Of a stretch of 64,000 bases of DNA, positions 22,936 to 34,402 are shown in pieces. The notes beneath the pieces are model-generated. The model had not been told where the DNA came from. It saw nothing but the letters and a program-made list of their open reading frames with translations, and ran no database searches. Position 1 is the first letter of the stretch; every line of letters begins with the position of its first letter. The translations under genes and the position numbers were made by a program. The stretch spans positions 456,255,217 to 456,319,216 of the forward strand of contig OY856186.1 of NCBI GenBank assembly GCA_963693315.1. Direction: 5' to 3'. Origin of the DNA: Diogma glabrata. Lineage: Eukaryota > Arthropoda > Insecta > Diptera > Cylindrotomidae.

Positions 22936-25380
22936 TGGGTTCCGCAACACACTTAAGTAAAAAATATTACTATACAATTATTTCCACAAGTTAATCCAAA
23001 CCAATCCAATCCAAACAAAAGAGATGTCGATGTCGATCATTTACAATAAATTACTAAATATTTTTTTACGCCTACAAAATTTAGAAGTATAATCAGCAGG
23101 CTCTCATGAATACACCTATGTCATATTTTATTTCACCATTATCTCCGTTTTTTATTAGAGTTGCTTACTTATCAACTCACTCACACTCCTTTTATTTTGG
23201 AAAAGTGAGAAAAATATTATTTTTACAAAATCGATTACGCTATTTCAACCACTCAATTGTATTTATTTATCAATTTAAAAAAAAGATTCTTGTCAGCCGG
23301 TCATTATTTCTTACATATTTTTAAAGGAAAAATAAATTCGTGTGCGAAGAAAATTATTTTAATTAATATTTATTTGTATTAAATTAAGGGATGATTTTTC
23401 TTATTGCACGCACATTTCGACCATAAGCGAACGGTCATTATGATTTTCTAGATTTTATTGTTTTTTGAATGATTCATTCTGGTTGTCACTGTTATACAGT
23501 AATAATGAAGTTTTATGAAATATGGAAGTATATATAGAATGGTCATGCTTTTGCGCAACTACTGAATTTTATTATTTGGAATATATATATATATATATAA
23601 AAAAACCTAAACAAATGGTCGTGTATAAATAGAAAGTGTGATTATTATATAATCGAGTTTAATAACGATAGATATGATGTTGTTGTTGCTGTTATTGGAT
23701 ATGAACAGAAAACACATTGTTTACCTTTATTTGAAATTATTGGTCAAGTTTTTAACATTGGGATGTATGAAGGATTATTTCGTTTTCATTAAAAGAAGAA
23801 AATCATTTGTGATCTTTAGATTTATAGATTATTTGAAATTTAATTAATTTAGAATTGAGAAGGGTTCAATAAAATTAAATTTTATGTCAAAAAAATGAAT
23901 AAGTAATTTTTATTCTTACTGCGATTGATCCTGATGACATTTTTTGAGACTCATTTATTATTGTGTTTCCAACGATCATTAACTGAATTTTGCATCTTTT
24001 TTAACAACATGTTAACGACCGCTAAGGCCGAATCAGAGTGCAAAGTCATTCCTACACCTTAAGTGCTAAATTAAGATTTATCGTCTGCCAGTTGACCTAA
24101 ACCTAGGAATGAAAGCCACTTTGTCGTTATTCTATCGGGGGCTTGGCACTATGGCCTAATGATAGGAATCAGTTGGTTTTGTGAGCTTAGAAGTCATAAT
24201 AGCAGCACTAAAAGCCATCAAAATCGTAAGCAACTGAGCACCATTGTCAGTTTTTAAATCATGTTTTGTTGTTGGTCTTACTCTCTGAGAAACCGAATTT
24301 TCTTCCCATAGTCGAGCGTAGCTTTTCATTTGATTCAAAATCAAATCACAAAAAAACAATATAGCTTCTTCCACTCTGCCCTTGTGTCATAAAATTAACA
24401 GAAACCGTTACACATTCGATTTTGTTATAGTCATAGAAAATAGTTTAAAACATAAAACATAGTTTTTTGAAATTTAATCAATGAAAAAAAAATTTACCAA
24501 TAATGAAAAAAGTTTCCAGAAAATCATAATAATATAATTTGAGAAAAATTACAAAAACTAAATATTTGTTCATGGCGTTAAATATTACTTACTCTTTATA
24601 AAATATTTGACCTAAATAATCACTTGAAATATCTCAATAAGTAATTTAAATACTGTCATAATTAGCGACAACAATGAAGAAAATTGTCAATATTTGTCGG
24701 CATTTTAAATTTAGAATTGTTTTTAATTAATAATTTAATAAAAAAGTGTATGTTAGTAAATACAAACATTGAAAAACAAATCAAGATGGAGAAAAAAAAA
24801 TTTGTTTTGACAGAATTGAAATTCTAAACCGAAATTTAAGTCAATATAAATGTTTGGCAACTACAGTACGCACTACGCAGCTCTAAATTAAATACCAAAT
24901 GTCAGCTTTGTCGCGCTTTATAATTGAAAGCTGTCATTTTTCTATATAGACTTATAAATTGGGGTGGGTGGTTTTGGTTTACCGTTCACCAAAAACACAG
25001 TCGTATTTAGGATTCTATCTTTGGAGAACGAAACTATAGTCGTTGTGCTAAATCAGTGCAACAAGGTCGTGCTGGCTGTCAATCCACAAAAAAAAATTTC
25101 ATAATTATCTAAGCACAAAATGTGAAAAAAAGTTTCAAATGAATAGTTTCAATAGTTGTTGAAAGCACCACAGACCGGAGAAAAAAATTTGCCTAACAAC
25201 ATTCGAGAATCTCATCGAAATAAATATTTAATGCTGAATTCTTTGGCAAAAAAATTGATCTGGGATCAATGAGATTTTTGGTATGTCAGATTTTTATGTC
25301 AGATCAATTTCAAACACATTATACGAAATTAGTCTCATTTGACAACATTTTCTAAACAAAAACACCCGCAATTTTCTTTT
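22936..25380. other. A+T-rich stretch without a supported gene
   Basis: Contains a short (TA)n microsatellite near 23580-23600. A 72-codon minus-strand frame at 24156-24374 has balanced composition (RLWEENSVSQRVRP, KTDNGAQLL) and could be an exon or a transposon scrap, but no family or splice pair was recognised. Confidence 0.35.
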
Positions 25381-25384
25381 TAAT

Positions 25385-25545
25385 TTAATAACTTTGCGAC
25401 TGTCTGAGGGTGAGTCGCCAAACTAACATGTAATTATCGCAAGGGCGCTGGGGTGACTTTTTGAAGATGTTTCACCAAATTGCTGCGTAACTGTCGCAAA
25501 GAATTCGTGACTTTCTGAAGGCTAGTCCCCAAATCGCCGCTCAAT
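25385..25545. repeat. Degenerate 60-65-bp tandem units
   Basis: Variants of GTGACTTTCTGAAG..GT...CCAAAT-GC-GC followed by CTGTCGCAAAG appear about three times. Divergence is high. Confidence 0.35.
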
Positions 25546-25744
25546 TTAGTGTTACTGAGACCGGTTTTGCCAACCCTAGTTTCCATAATGTCATCGCAGC
25601 GACGACGTAAACGGAAATTTCAATTCAACGGGAACAAAATTCAGTTGCATCGGATCGATGCAAGTGACTGCAGACCTCTAAGTATTTTTAAAATTTTTTT
25701 ACTAAAATTACCCAATTCTGTTCTAAATGGTCGATAGTTAGCAT

Positions 25745-26080
25745 CAATCGACGAAAGCCTTGATTCCAAAAATCCTTCTCAAAACAGTATATACATTTCT
25801 AAAGATAATTTCGAATATGACCACGTTTTTGTACGAGTTGACGGATAAAAATAGTAATCAACCATTTGAGGGCCCCTTTAGATTACCCAAAAGACATGAA
25901 CGATTTCTACATAGTGCTCTGCTTGGCTGATAATCATCTGAGCGATTGATGTTTTTTAACAAACCGATCAAACTTTGGTATTCTTAACAACTAAAGAATC
26001 AATCAAAAACAAACAAATCCGGTCGTCAAAATGACTACAAGCGAGCAATTAGCGTCTCAGTTAGAGTGGAGACTGAGGAG
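25745..26080 (+). pseudogene. Candidate Ty3/Gypsy integrase C-terminal remnant
   Basis: Across three frames the translation gives HVFVRVDG, then NQPFEGPFRLPKRHERF, then degenerate sequence. This matches the order found after the catalytic core of Gypsy integrases, where a VRVD segment precedes a PYEGPF-like GPY/F module. Frameshifts and stops are frequent and no catalytic core is present. The reading frame just upstream (25549-25737, basic QRRRKRKFQFNG) may belong to the same remnant. Confidence 0.4.
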
Positions 26081-26618
26081 ATAACTAGGAAAAGTGTTTG
26101 ATCAAGAAAATCATGCAAATCAACAAGTTGTTAAACTGCACATGAAGCCTCTCATCCTCCCAACACTTGTGGCACATTTTACTTAGGTCTCATAGCTTCA
26201 GAAAGGGACACACATCATTTTCCCAACCCAACCATCCCACGAACCAAAAAAATATAATGCAAAACTGATTCCTAGCCGCCAATCATATGTCAAATTAAAT
26301 AACGAAAAATAATAATACCGAAAAGTAAAATAAGATAAGGCGTACCACAGAAGACCACAAGAAGTTTAAGACCATCACTATCTGACCACACATACAGAAA
26401 TTTAACGCCCGATTATCAATTCTTATCTCTTCAAACACCAACATGTTCGAAACTGCTTTAATATAGGACCGATTTTAGTTAAGATATCAAACATGATAAA
26501 ACTTACTTACCACTGGAACATATATCTTAATAACAAGAGTAGAATTGAGATCACCATTGTTTACATGACATGATACCATATTGAATAAATATCTAATATA
26601 TAAAATCTAATATCTAAG
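26081..26618. other. Spacer
   Basis: No feature recognised. Confidence 0.4.
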
Positions 26619-27588
26619 TTCACGTGGTGTGTAGTGTAGTGTAGCGTATTTCAAAAACCGCCAGGTGAACACAGAAAAACTACAACGTAGCGTATTATGA
26701 ACTCCATTCAAAATGTGTGGAGTGTAGTGGAGTAGATTTTGAACTACGGACCACGTGAACACTTTCGTAGTGTAGCGTAGTATGTTTTGACAGATTGCCA
26801 CCATTTTTCAATACAATGTGTTGTGCATTAGGAATTACATTGGTAGTGTTCGGTCATGCAATATCATAATAAATATCACGATATTTTACGTCAAATTTTT
26901 TTCTTCTAACTTCGTTTCGTTGAATATTACGTCAAACCGGACCGAATAGTCAAAAGATAAAAAGATGGATTTATACGTCAACCTTTATAGGTTACTTTTA
27001 TTTCAATTAATTGTAACACAAAAGATAAATTTAGCCCGAAAGCCAAAAAACCAATTTTATCAAGAATAGTTATTACAAAAATGTAAGCATAAACAAAACA
27101 AAACAAAACCAAAAGCGTTAACAACCAAAATAAAATATTTTTATTGTCACCTAGATTCAAAACATTTTGACATTTAAAACCAGCAAAAAATCTGATTTTT
27201 TTGTGATAAATGGCTGCGTATAGTACTTCGAAAAATCATGATTTTTTTATCACGTTGTCTCGACCGAACACTAGGAATATGTGTCATATAATTTTAATTA
27301 TTGAATAATAATAATATATTATAGTTATTAAATAATAATAATGTGTTATAATTATTTTAATATTCAAAATTTTAAGACCAAGGTTTATAAATTCCTAAGG
27401 GAAACGTAATTTTGAATCCTCATTCTAGTTAGAATGGTATTTTCCAATATTCAAAGACCCTAAACGTGATTTAGAATCTTCATCCTAGCTGGCATGGTAT
27501 AGTTTCGGATATTCGATGGATATTCCTTTAAAGACCACAACAACATGCGTTCTAAGGTGTGGTAAATGCAAATCTTTTTTTTAGTTTT
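26619..27588 (-). repeat. Left copy of a large inverted repeat pair
   Basis: The reverse complement of 32640-33176, apart from one 430-bp insertion. Shared blocks in order from the outside: TTCACGTGGT..GTAGTGTAGCGTA with an internal inverted TTCACGTGG, AATACAATGTGTTGTGCATT, an A+T island of AATAATAATA units, CCTAAGGGAAACGTAATTT, CCTAAACGTGATTTAGAATC, and GTTGTTGTGG with CCTTAGAAC. The inner end is the LINE 3'-tail motif. Confidence 0.75.
26842..27275. mobile_element. MITE with GTGTTCGGTC termini, inserted in the left repeat copy
   Basis: Termini TAGTGTTCGGTC (26844-26855) and GACCGAACACTA (27262-27273) are perfect inverted repeats bounded by TA on each side, fitting a TA target typical of Tc1/mariner-type MITEs. 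The right copy of the repeat (near 32965) lacks this insertion, which gives an empty site for comparison. The 405-bp interior is non-coding. Confidence 0.75.
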
Positions 27589-27604
27589 TTTTTTTTTAAA
27601 AATA

Positions 27605-28800
27605 AAATGTGTTGTGTAATAGGGTTTAGAATATGTGTCACGACAACACATAAATACCTTTCAAGACCTAGGTCTAGACCTGGGTCCCACAACAACTGGC
27701 GTTCTAAGGTGTAGATTAACGCTTTTTTTAAACATCTGCCGGTTGAAGCCACCTGAGACTAAGTGTTCCGGCAAACTATTCCATTTGTACGCAGTTCGGA
27801 CAAAGAAGTCTCTCTACGATCTGCCAGTATGACAGCGCGGGATCTTTACCGTTTCACCGGTTGTGGCAGCCGATTGCCGAGTGGAACGGGGGTAAGAATA
27901 AGTTTGAGGCATGATGCCGCTGATTTCATCTGAGCACTGCTGATGACGATATTTGTAAAAAACAACGAGGTCAGCAACAGTGCGACGATGTTGTAGGGAA
28001 TCAAGTTTTGATGTCAAAGTTCGATCACCAACAATTCGCATAGCCCGCTTTTGAACAGAGTCTAAGAGAGCCAAGATGGAAACAGAGGCAGCATCCTAAA
28101 CTTTACAGCAGTACTCCATACAGGGACGAATATAGGACCTATAAACATGGAGCAATTGGTATGGAGTGAAAAATTTTTTGCATCTATTTAGGAGGCCGAG
28201 TTTTTTAGACGCGCTCTTGGCCAACGCCATTACATGAGCGTTCCAGAGTAGGTCATTTGAGACTGTGACACCCAATAAACGAATGTTTTTACATTCACCT
28301 ATTGGTTCATCACACATACTGAATAAAATATCTTTGGGGAACTCGGTCTTTAATCTGGAAACAATCAACAGCTGTGTTTTGGTAGAGTTGAAATCGACAA
28401 GGTTTTGGTCACCCCAGTCAGCGACATTATTCATGTCATGTTCACGTTTATGGCAGCGTCTCTCCGGACAGGATTAATTCGTTCGTGCATTTTACCTTTT
28501 GAAGGAAGGGGCTCGAACGACTTGTGCAGAGTACTATCATCTGCAAAACTATTTATTGGGTTGCTGGTGATTTTCAACAATTCGTTGATATAAATCAAAA
28601 ATAGGGTTGGGGATAATACTGAGCCTTGAGGTACACCAGCGTTAATTAGTTTAGACTCAGAAGAAAATCCGTCTAAGGTTACCGAAATGTATCAGTTGGA
28701 TAGAAAATTTTGAATTAGCTTCACAACATTGGGATGAAAACCGTACACAACGAGCTTGTTGATTAAGTTGGCATAGTATTGGTGAAGTTTGATAGTGTTT
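27605..28800 (-). pseudogene. 5'-truncated LINE: reverse transcriptase C-terminal half and 3' end
   Basis: Read downwards from 28800. The translation has a SSESKLINAGVPQGSVLSPT segment (RT motif around VPQGS), FADDSTLHKSF (catalytic ADD), DFNSTKTQLLIV, LLGVTVSNDLLW, YRSYIRPCMEYC and the C-terminal HRRTVADLVVFYKY and VRTAYKWNSLPE. Breaks: in-frame stops near 28690, 28096 and 27815 and a frameshift near 28435. The last codons (about 27725) run directly into CACCTTAGAACG..GTTGTTGTGGG, and the 3' UTR ends near 27605 in an A-rich tail. This identifies the dispersed tail motif as the 3' end of this LINE family. The domain set is that of Jockey/CR1-type elements; the exact clade is not certain. Confidence 0.85.
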
Positions 28801-28994
28801 GCATTCTAATTTCTAGCTGGGTGGTACTGCTTACAATTTGCATATTTATATTTTCAAAACAAATAAAAGAAATAATAAATGTTACATATAAATTTAAAAG
28901 CCTAATATGTTTGAATAAAATACTTCCTTATATTTCCAAATATAAACATTTTTAATTGTCCATACAACACAAATTTTAATCATATTGGATTACT

Positions 28995-29205
28995 GATTTT
29001 TGAGATCAATTGAACTCAAGTAAGTAAAGAAGTCATTGGAATTTTTTCATTTGAAAGGTATGGTTTGAAGTTTCTCAGAAAAAAACTCCACTTCACATTT
29101 TTCGTGTTTCGATTGGGATTCGAACCTACCTCGTCAGTGCCCGGCTCGAATCCTTGGGCAGACACGCTATCGATTACGCCGTTGAGGCGATGACAATTTC
29201 AAAGT
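28995..29205 (-). mobile_element. tRNA-derived SINE, copy 1
   Basis: The minus strand begins near 29200 with a tRNA-like head: GGCGTAATCGATAGCG resembles an A box and GGTTCGAATCC is a perfect pol III B box, about 45 bases apart. The body continues to about 28998 and ends in TTGATCTCAAAA. A second copy lies 512 bp away. Confidence 0.65.
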
Positions 29206-29507
29206 TGAACCTTCTTCATCACTTATTTATTTTCACTTAAGTTGAATTTTTCCACTGTCATTAGACTCCATATTATGGAAATGTATTTGCATTATATGGG
29301 ATTTTTTGCATTAAATTTCTAGACAATACTTTGTGTGAATTCATAGAATGGGGAACATTTCTATTCTAATTAACATCCTAAGTCACGATTGTATAGTCAT
29401 TATTGATTGTTTCTTATCAATGTGAAATCAATGGCTTACACTTGTTCAATTTGTAGTCTTATATGTATTAACATTAGACTACATTAAGGGAATTTAAATT
29501 AATTTTG

Positions 29508-29686
29508 GATTTTTGAGATCAATTAAACTCAAGTAAGTAAAGAAGTAATTGGAATTTTTTCAATTGAAAGGTATAGTTTGAAGTTTCTCAGAAAAAAACT
29601 CCACTTCACATTTTTCGTTTTTCGGTTGGGATTCGAACCTACCTCGTCAGTGCCCGGCTCGAATCCTTGGGCAGACACGCTATTAA
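29508..29686 (-). mobile_element. tRNA-derived SINE, copy 2, 5'-truncated
   Basis: About 90-95% identical by eye to 28998-29172. It includes the perfect B box but loses the A-box end at about 29682 (homology stops at GCAGACACGCTAT). Confidence 0.65.
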
Positions 29687-30416
29687 TTTAAACTTTAATT
29701 TTTATAAATTTTGTTTAAGTTGAATATCTTAAAGTAGAATTTCGGATAAAAGTTATCATTTTATTTTAAAATACAAAACTAAATATGTCAAATGTCATGG
29801 ATGAAGAACGCACAGGGGTGCGCTTTGAAATTAGCTATGGTTAACCGTGGTTAACTTTACTCTAGCAAATGTCGCTCCATAATTAACCATAAAATAAAAA
29901 ATTAACTGCATGACAGATGTACTATCGTTCCAAAACTATAAAAATTAGCTGTCATAGTAAATTGTCACGTCACTACTTTAACTTTGTTACTCAAGTCTAG
30001 AGTAGAGTTTGTTGAGGCTCTAATGTCAAAACGTATAAATATTTAAAACGACATGTCAACCGATTTATAAAACACAATACAGCTTTTTAAAATAAAAGAA
30101 AATTTTAACTGTTGTAAAAAAAAAAGATAGAAATTATATTGTTTTGTGAATTTATCGTACATTTATCTATTATATACTAAGTATTTAATAAGTTTTAGAG
30201 AAATGTGTTATTTTTATTATTTTTATTTGATTCTGAAGACTGAAAAATAAATTGTAGAAATAAAAAACATACACTACATTTTTAGTTTTATTTATCGTAA
30301 TCAGATTATTGGTTTTTATTAATTTTGAATTGTTAGCGGTCTTTTACAATTTAACTTTGAGAGCTTTACTATGGTAATTTTAATTTAATATTTAACGTCC
30401 ATATTTTGACTATAGG
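29687..30416. other. A+T-rich spacer
   Basis: No supported feature. A short palindrome GTTAACCGTGGTTAAC occurs near 29840. Confidence 0.35.
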
Positions 30417-31493
30417 TAGAAACACAACACGGACGATAACGTCGGACGATAAAAAAAAAACGTCTACAATTTCGCTGTTGTAACCACAACAAAGGCTTCA
30501 GCGTGAAAAGCTGTCAAAAATAAAATTGCATAAACTAAAATACTTTGTTCTTTGTCAAAATGAATTTCACAAATTTCAATTTCAAAAATACCTAATTTTT
30601 ACTAATAAATAAATAATAATAATTTTTCCACTAATAACTAATTTTAAAAATAAAATATAAAATACAAATTATGAAAATATATAAATGAATACAACCGAAC
30701 TTTGAACATAAACTGAAAATTCAGTTGACTACTCAAAACAAAACGATTACAACCTCAGAAACGCGAAAAACATCAGAAAATCATATTTTTCAGTTGGCGG
30801 CACTGTCACAATAAAATTAAAAATTACCCTTGCAGCCAAATTAAAATAAAATTGATATCTGGCAATAATCATCGCCGACGATAAATTAGAAATAAGGTAG
30901 AAACACAACACGGACGATAACGTCGGACGATAATAAAAAACGTCTACAATTTCGCTGTTGTAACCACAACAAAATCACGTCAAAATCAAATTGCATAAAC
31001 CAAAATACTTTGTTCTTTGTCAAAATGAATTTTACAAATTTCAATTTTAAAAATAACTAATTTTTACTAATAAATAAATAATAATAATTTTTCTACAAAT
31101 AACTAATTGTAAAAATAAAATACAAAATATAAATTATGAAAATATATAAATGAATAAAATCGAACTTTGAACATAAACTTCAGAAAATTCAGTTGACAAC
31201 TCAATACAAAACGATTACAACCTCAGAAACGCGAAAAACATAAGAAAATCATATTTTTCAGTTGGCGGCACTGTCACAATAACATTAAAAATTACCCTTG
31301 CAGCCAAATAAAAATAAAATTGACATCTGGCAATAATCATCGCCGACGATAAACTAGAAATAGAATCTAAATTTTCTCCGACGAAAAAAACTTTTTCGTT
31401 TATCGCTGTAGTTGTGTTTGAAATGTATGTAACCTGTGTATTCTAATGTTACTAACGTCGTCGTCGGACGATTTCACCCGTGATGTGTTTCTA
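30417..31493. mobile_element. DNA element with TAGAAACACA termini and an internal 481-bp tandem duplication
   Basis: Left end TAGAAACACAACACGG (30417) and right end, read in reverse complement, TAGAAACACATCACGG (31493) match at 15 of 16 positions. Just inside both ends lie TCGTCCGAC/GTCGGACGAT motifs. The left end plus about 460 bp is duplicated head to tail: the unit starting at 30417 recurs at 30898 (shared CGTCTACAATTTCGCTG, AATACTTTGTTCTTTGTC, GGCGGCACTGTCACAAT). The right 130 bp is single-copy. No transposase. Confidence 0.75.
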
Positions 31494-31716
31494 GCTTATG
31501 ACATTAGTGACATTGGCCGTGGCCCGTTTCTCAAAAATGTCGATGAAATTGAAATTTTGACGTTTCTCGCTGAAATATTAGTTTTTGTTTTGCTTTATTT
31601 TCTTCCACAAAAATTAAATTACGAAAAAATAATTATTGAAAAACAGATTTTATTTGAATTTCAACACAATCCGTCAAAATTTACTCAAGTAGGATAGCAG
31701 AGTAAATTGGAATTTT

Positions 31717-31904
31717 CTAGTCGATTTGCAGATTCAATTTCAATGTTAGTATGTTAGTGAAAAGGGATACGACATCAAATGATACCAATATCTCATTTGT
31801 AGTGGTTTGGTAAATACGAATGTAGTATGAGTGTTCACCAGGCGTTGTAAGTCGATTGCAACGCCTCTGTTGAAGAAATTTTAAAACTAGTTGACAATCG
31901 TATA
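31717..31904 (-). pseudogene. Penelope-like element reverse transcriptase fragment
   Basis: The minus-strand frame includes EILVSFDVVSLFTNI, the highly conserved RT segment of Penelope-like elements in which the first catalytic Asp lies in the SFDVVSLFT motif. Upstream in the same frame is a short less conserved stretch. It is cut on one side by the MITE starting at 31905 and ends at a stop at 31717. Only about 60 residues remain. Confidence 0.6.
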
Positions 31905-32446
31905 GGGCGATTTTTCTGTTCCGGTGTTTACCGCAATGGCGCTGCAAAAAGGGGATAAGAGAATAAATTTAAAAACTTTTATATGGGATTTCATACAAAA
32001 CACAACTTGAATAATTTTAAAAATTATTTATGAAATTTCTCATTTTACCACAATTGAACAATTTTAATTTGCTTATTGAGTATTATTGACTATGTTTTAA
32101 GCGTAATATATAAAATATTATTCTTAAGTCGCTCAGAAAAGAAACATAAAAATTGTCAAAATTTCCCATACAAAGTTGTATGAAAAATTTAACATATTTT
32201 CGTATTTGTTTACGGACAGAAGAAAAGAAAATATTTTATATATTAAGCTTAATATATAGTCAATAATACTTCATAAACAAATTTAATTTATTTAATTGTA
32301 GTAAAATGAGAAATTTCATAGATAACTTTTAAAATTATTCAAATTGTGTTTTGTATGGAATTCCATATAAAATTTTTGTGATTTTTTCTCTTATCCCCTT
32401 TTTGCAGCGCCATTGCGGTAAACACCGGAACAGAAAAATCGCTCTA
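31903..32446. mobile_element. MITE with long inverted repeats and TA target duplication
   Basis: Element 31905-32444 has termini GGGCGATTTTTCTGTTCCGG and the reverse complement GAGCGATTTTTCTG, followed inward by GTGTTTACCGCAATGGCGCT and GGGGATAAGAG on both sides. Arms extend about 200 bp into A+T-rich sequence with a small loop near 32175. Flanking TA dinucleotides are at 31903-31904 and 32445-32446. Confidence 0.85.
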
Positions 32447-32469
32447 TATATTTATTATAAGCCTTTATG

Positions 32470-32720
32470 ACACTAAATTGTTTTCATTTCTTAAAAAAAA
32501 GTTAAATTTTCGATTTGTAACTGCAGATTTTTAAAACTAATTTGCTTTTTACCTCTTATATATTTTCTCTATCATATCAAGAAATATTGACCAACATCAT
32601 ATTTTATATGTGATAGTATTTATAGTTCTGTTATCCATTCTTTAACCAAAAGATATAAAAAACTAAAAAAAGATTTGCATTTACCACATCTTAGAACCCA
32701 TGTTGTTGTGGTCTCTAAAG
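32470..32720 (+). mobile_element. Modular repeat 'D-tail', copy C (module E missing)
   Basis: Module D (TTTACCTCTTATATAT, GAAATATTGACC, TATGTGATAG, GTTATCCATTCTTTAA) is followed by an A-rich stretch and TTTGCATTTACCACATCTTAGAAC..GTTGTTGTGG. The order and spacing match copies A, B and D. Confidence 0.6.
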
Positions 32721-33176
32721 GTTTTGAATATCCAAAACTACCATGCCAATTAGGATGAGGATTCTAAATTACGTTTAGGGTCTTTGAATATTGAAAATAC
32801 CATGCTAACTAGAACAAAGATTCTAAATTACGTTTCCCTTAGGAATTTATAAACCCTGGTTTTAAAATTTTAGATATTAAAATAATTATAATGTATTATT
32901 ATTATTTAATAATTATAATATATTATTATTATTTAATAATAAAAATTATATGACACATATTGCAATTCCTAATGCACAACACATTGTATTAAAAATGTCG
33001 GCAATCTGTCAAAACATACTACGCTACACTACGTAAGTGTTCACGTGGTCCGTAGTTCAAAATTTACTCTACTACACTCCACACGTTTTGAATGGAGTTC
33101 ATAATACGCTACGTTGTAGTTTTTCTGTGTTCACCTGGCGGTTTTTGAAATACGCTATACTACACACCACGTGAAC
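32640..33176 (+). repeat. Right copy of the large inverted repeat pair
   Basis: Inverted partner of 26619-27588, lacking the 430-bp MITE. Ends at ACCACGTGAAC (33176). The region 33000-33176 is a small palindromic unit with TACGCTACACTACG and CACGTGGT motifs. Confidence 0.75.
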
Positions 33177-33588
33177 AAGATAATATATTCAATGCATGAC
33201 ACCACAACAGACATTTATTTAAAATCATTATCAACTCCAAAGAGACGGCTGCAATAAATAAATCAGCCTCAATAATAAACCCAAATGGTCCTAATAAATT
33301 AAAAACATTCAAGTTATTATCAAAATTAATAAATATATATTATTCGATCACTAAAAATAAAATAAACTTTTCTCAAACTAAGTATGTTCAATCCCAAAAA
33401 GCACTCACAATTTGGAGTGTGAATCGAGCATAATATAATATTGATTGGCTTTTCTGTTTTTCTGTCAAACTTTTCTCTTGTGTAAATTTAATTATATTTT
33501 GGTTATTATTAAAACAAACAATTCAATTAAAATAAATTCATAAAATAATTTTTATCAATTGACTATATAATACATATAAGCAAAAAAA
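33177..33588. other. 5' flank of the BTB gene
   Basis: A+T-rich. A TATATAA lies only 20-25 bases before the ATG, too close to act as a normal TATA box for that start. No promoter element can be fixed. Confidence 0.35.
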
Positions 33589-33966
33589 ATGGGCAGCGAA
33601 ATCGTGTACGATGATGACTTTTTCGATGATAACCTATCAATGGTCGAGATTACAGCAAGATTATTTAACAATCGCAATTTGTCAGATATTCAGTTTCAAA
33701 TTGCTGGTAATATAATATATGCCCATAGTTTTGAGTTAAGTAAATTAAGCTCAGTTTTTCTGGAACAATTTGCTGGCACATATAATCGATTAAAAGTGAT
33801 TCCAGTGGAGGACGAGGTGACATATGGTGAATTTTATGAATTTATCAAATTTTTCTATACATTAAAATGTGCAATTACAATACAAAATGCTGAGAAATTA
33901 ATGATGTTAGCTAAGAAATATAACGTACATCAGCTGGTGATGCGTTTAGAACATTTTATGGATTAA
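33589..33966 (+). CDS. Stand-alone BTB/POZ domain protein
   Basis: A 125-residue intronless frame. After an acidic N-terminus (about residues 7-16), residues 28-124 show a full BTB/POZ fold: LSDIQFQIAGNIIYAHSFEL (the A1/B1 strand and the conserved H-S-x-x-L helix), a short linker, EFYEFIKFFYT, and EKLMMLAKKYNVHQL near the C-terminus. These match the SDV-AH-L, F-x-FxYTG and LL-LA-KY positions of the family, although the usual G after YT is replaced. BTB domains mediate homo- or heteromeric binding, often to Cullin-3 or transcription factors; the partner here is unknown. No BACK, Kelch, MATH or zinc-finger region follows. A decayed relative lies 440 bp downstream, which indicates a tandem duplication. 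It may be a retrogene or a member of an expanded lineage-specific family. Confidence 0.8.
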   Translation: MGSEIVYDDDFFDDNLSMVEITARLFNNRNLSDIQFQIAGNIIYAHSFELSKLSSVFLEQFAGTYNRLKVIPVEDEVTYGEFYEFIKFFYTLKCAITIQNAEKLMMLAKKYNVHQLVMRLEHFMD

Positions 33967-34402
33967 AATTAGTGTAATAATATTATGTGATAAAAATAAT
34001 TTATTGTATTGAATCGAAAATATAGGTGGTTTGGTTGTGGGTAGTTTTAAACGAGTTGTTTTTTTTTAAATACACTGTTAAAAATTAGGTTGGATATTTT
34101 GTCGAAAAAACATCGAATTAGTTTAATTTTTGTACTACATAATTTGGGTAGTTAATTTTGATGATTATATCTCTGCATCATCTTTTCCTATGTGTTTGGT
34201 GCTGGTTTTCTTCTGGATTAACCAATTAAGGAAACCGTTTTGGAATGTATGTCGGTTAATAATTTCAGTGTTATTCTTAGAAACTTCAATTTTGTTTGAA
34301 CGACTGAAGTTCTTTAACTATTAAGGATCAATAATTTACAAACCAAAAATATCTAAACTTACCATTTTTAAACTTCTAAAGTAAAGTGCATTGAATCCGA
34401 AT

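Noticed and set aside
27635..28593. Several plus-strand frames
   Set aside because: They are antisense to the LINE reverse transcriptase on the minus strand.
31446..31697. Plus-strand frame of 83 codons
   Set aside because: It begins in the terminal repeat of the DNA element and has no recognised domain.
33563..33569. TATATAA before the BTB start codon
   Set aside because: Only about 20 bases before the ATG, so it cannot place a transcript start upstream of that codon; the whole flank is A+T-rich.
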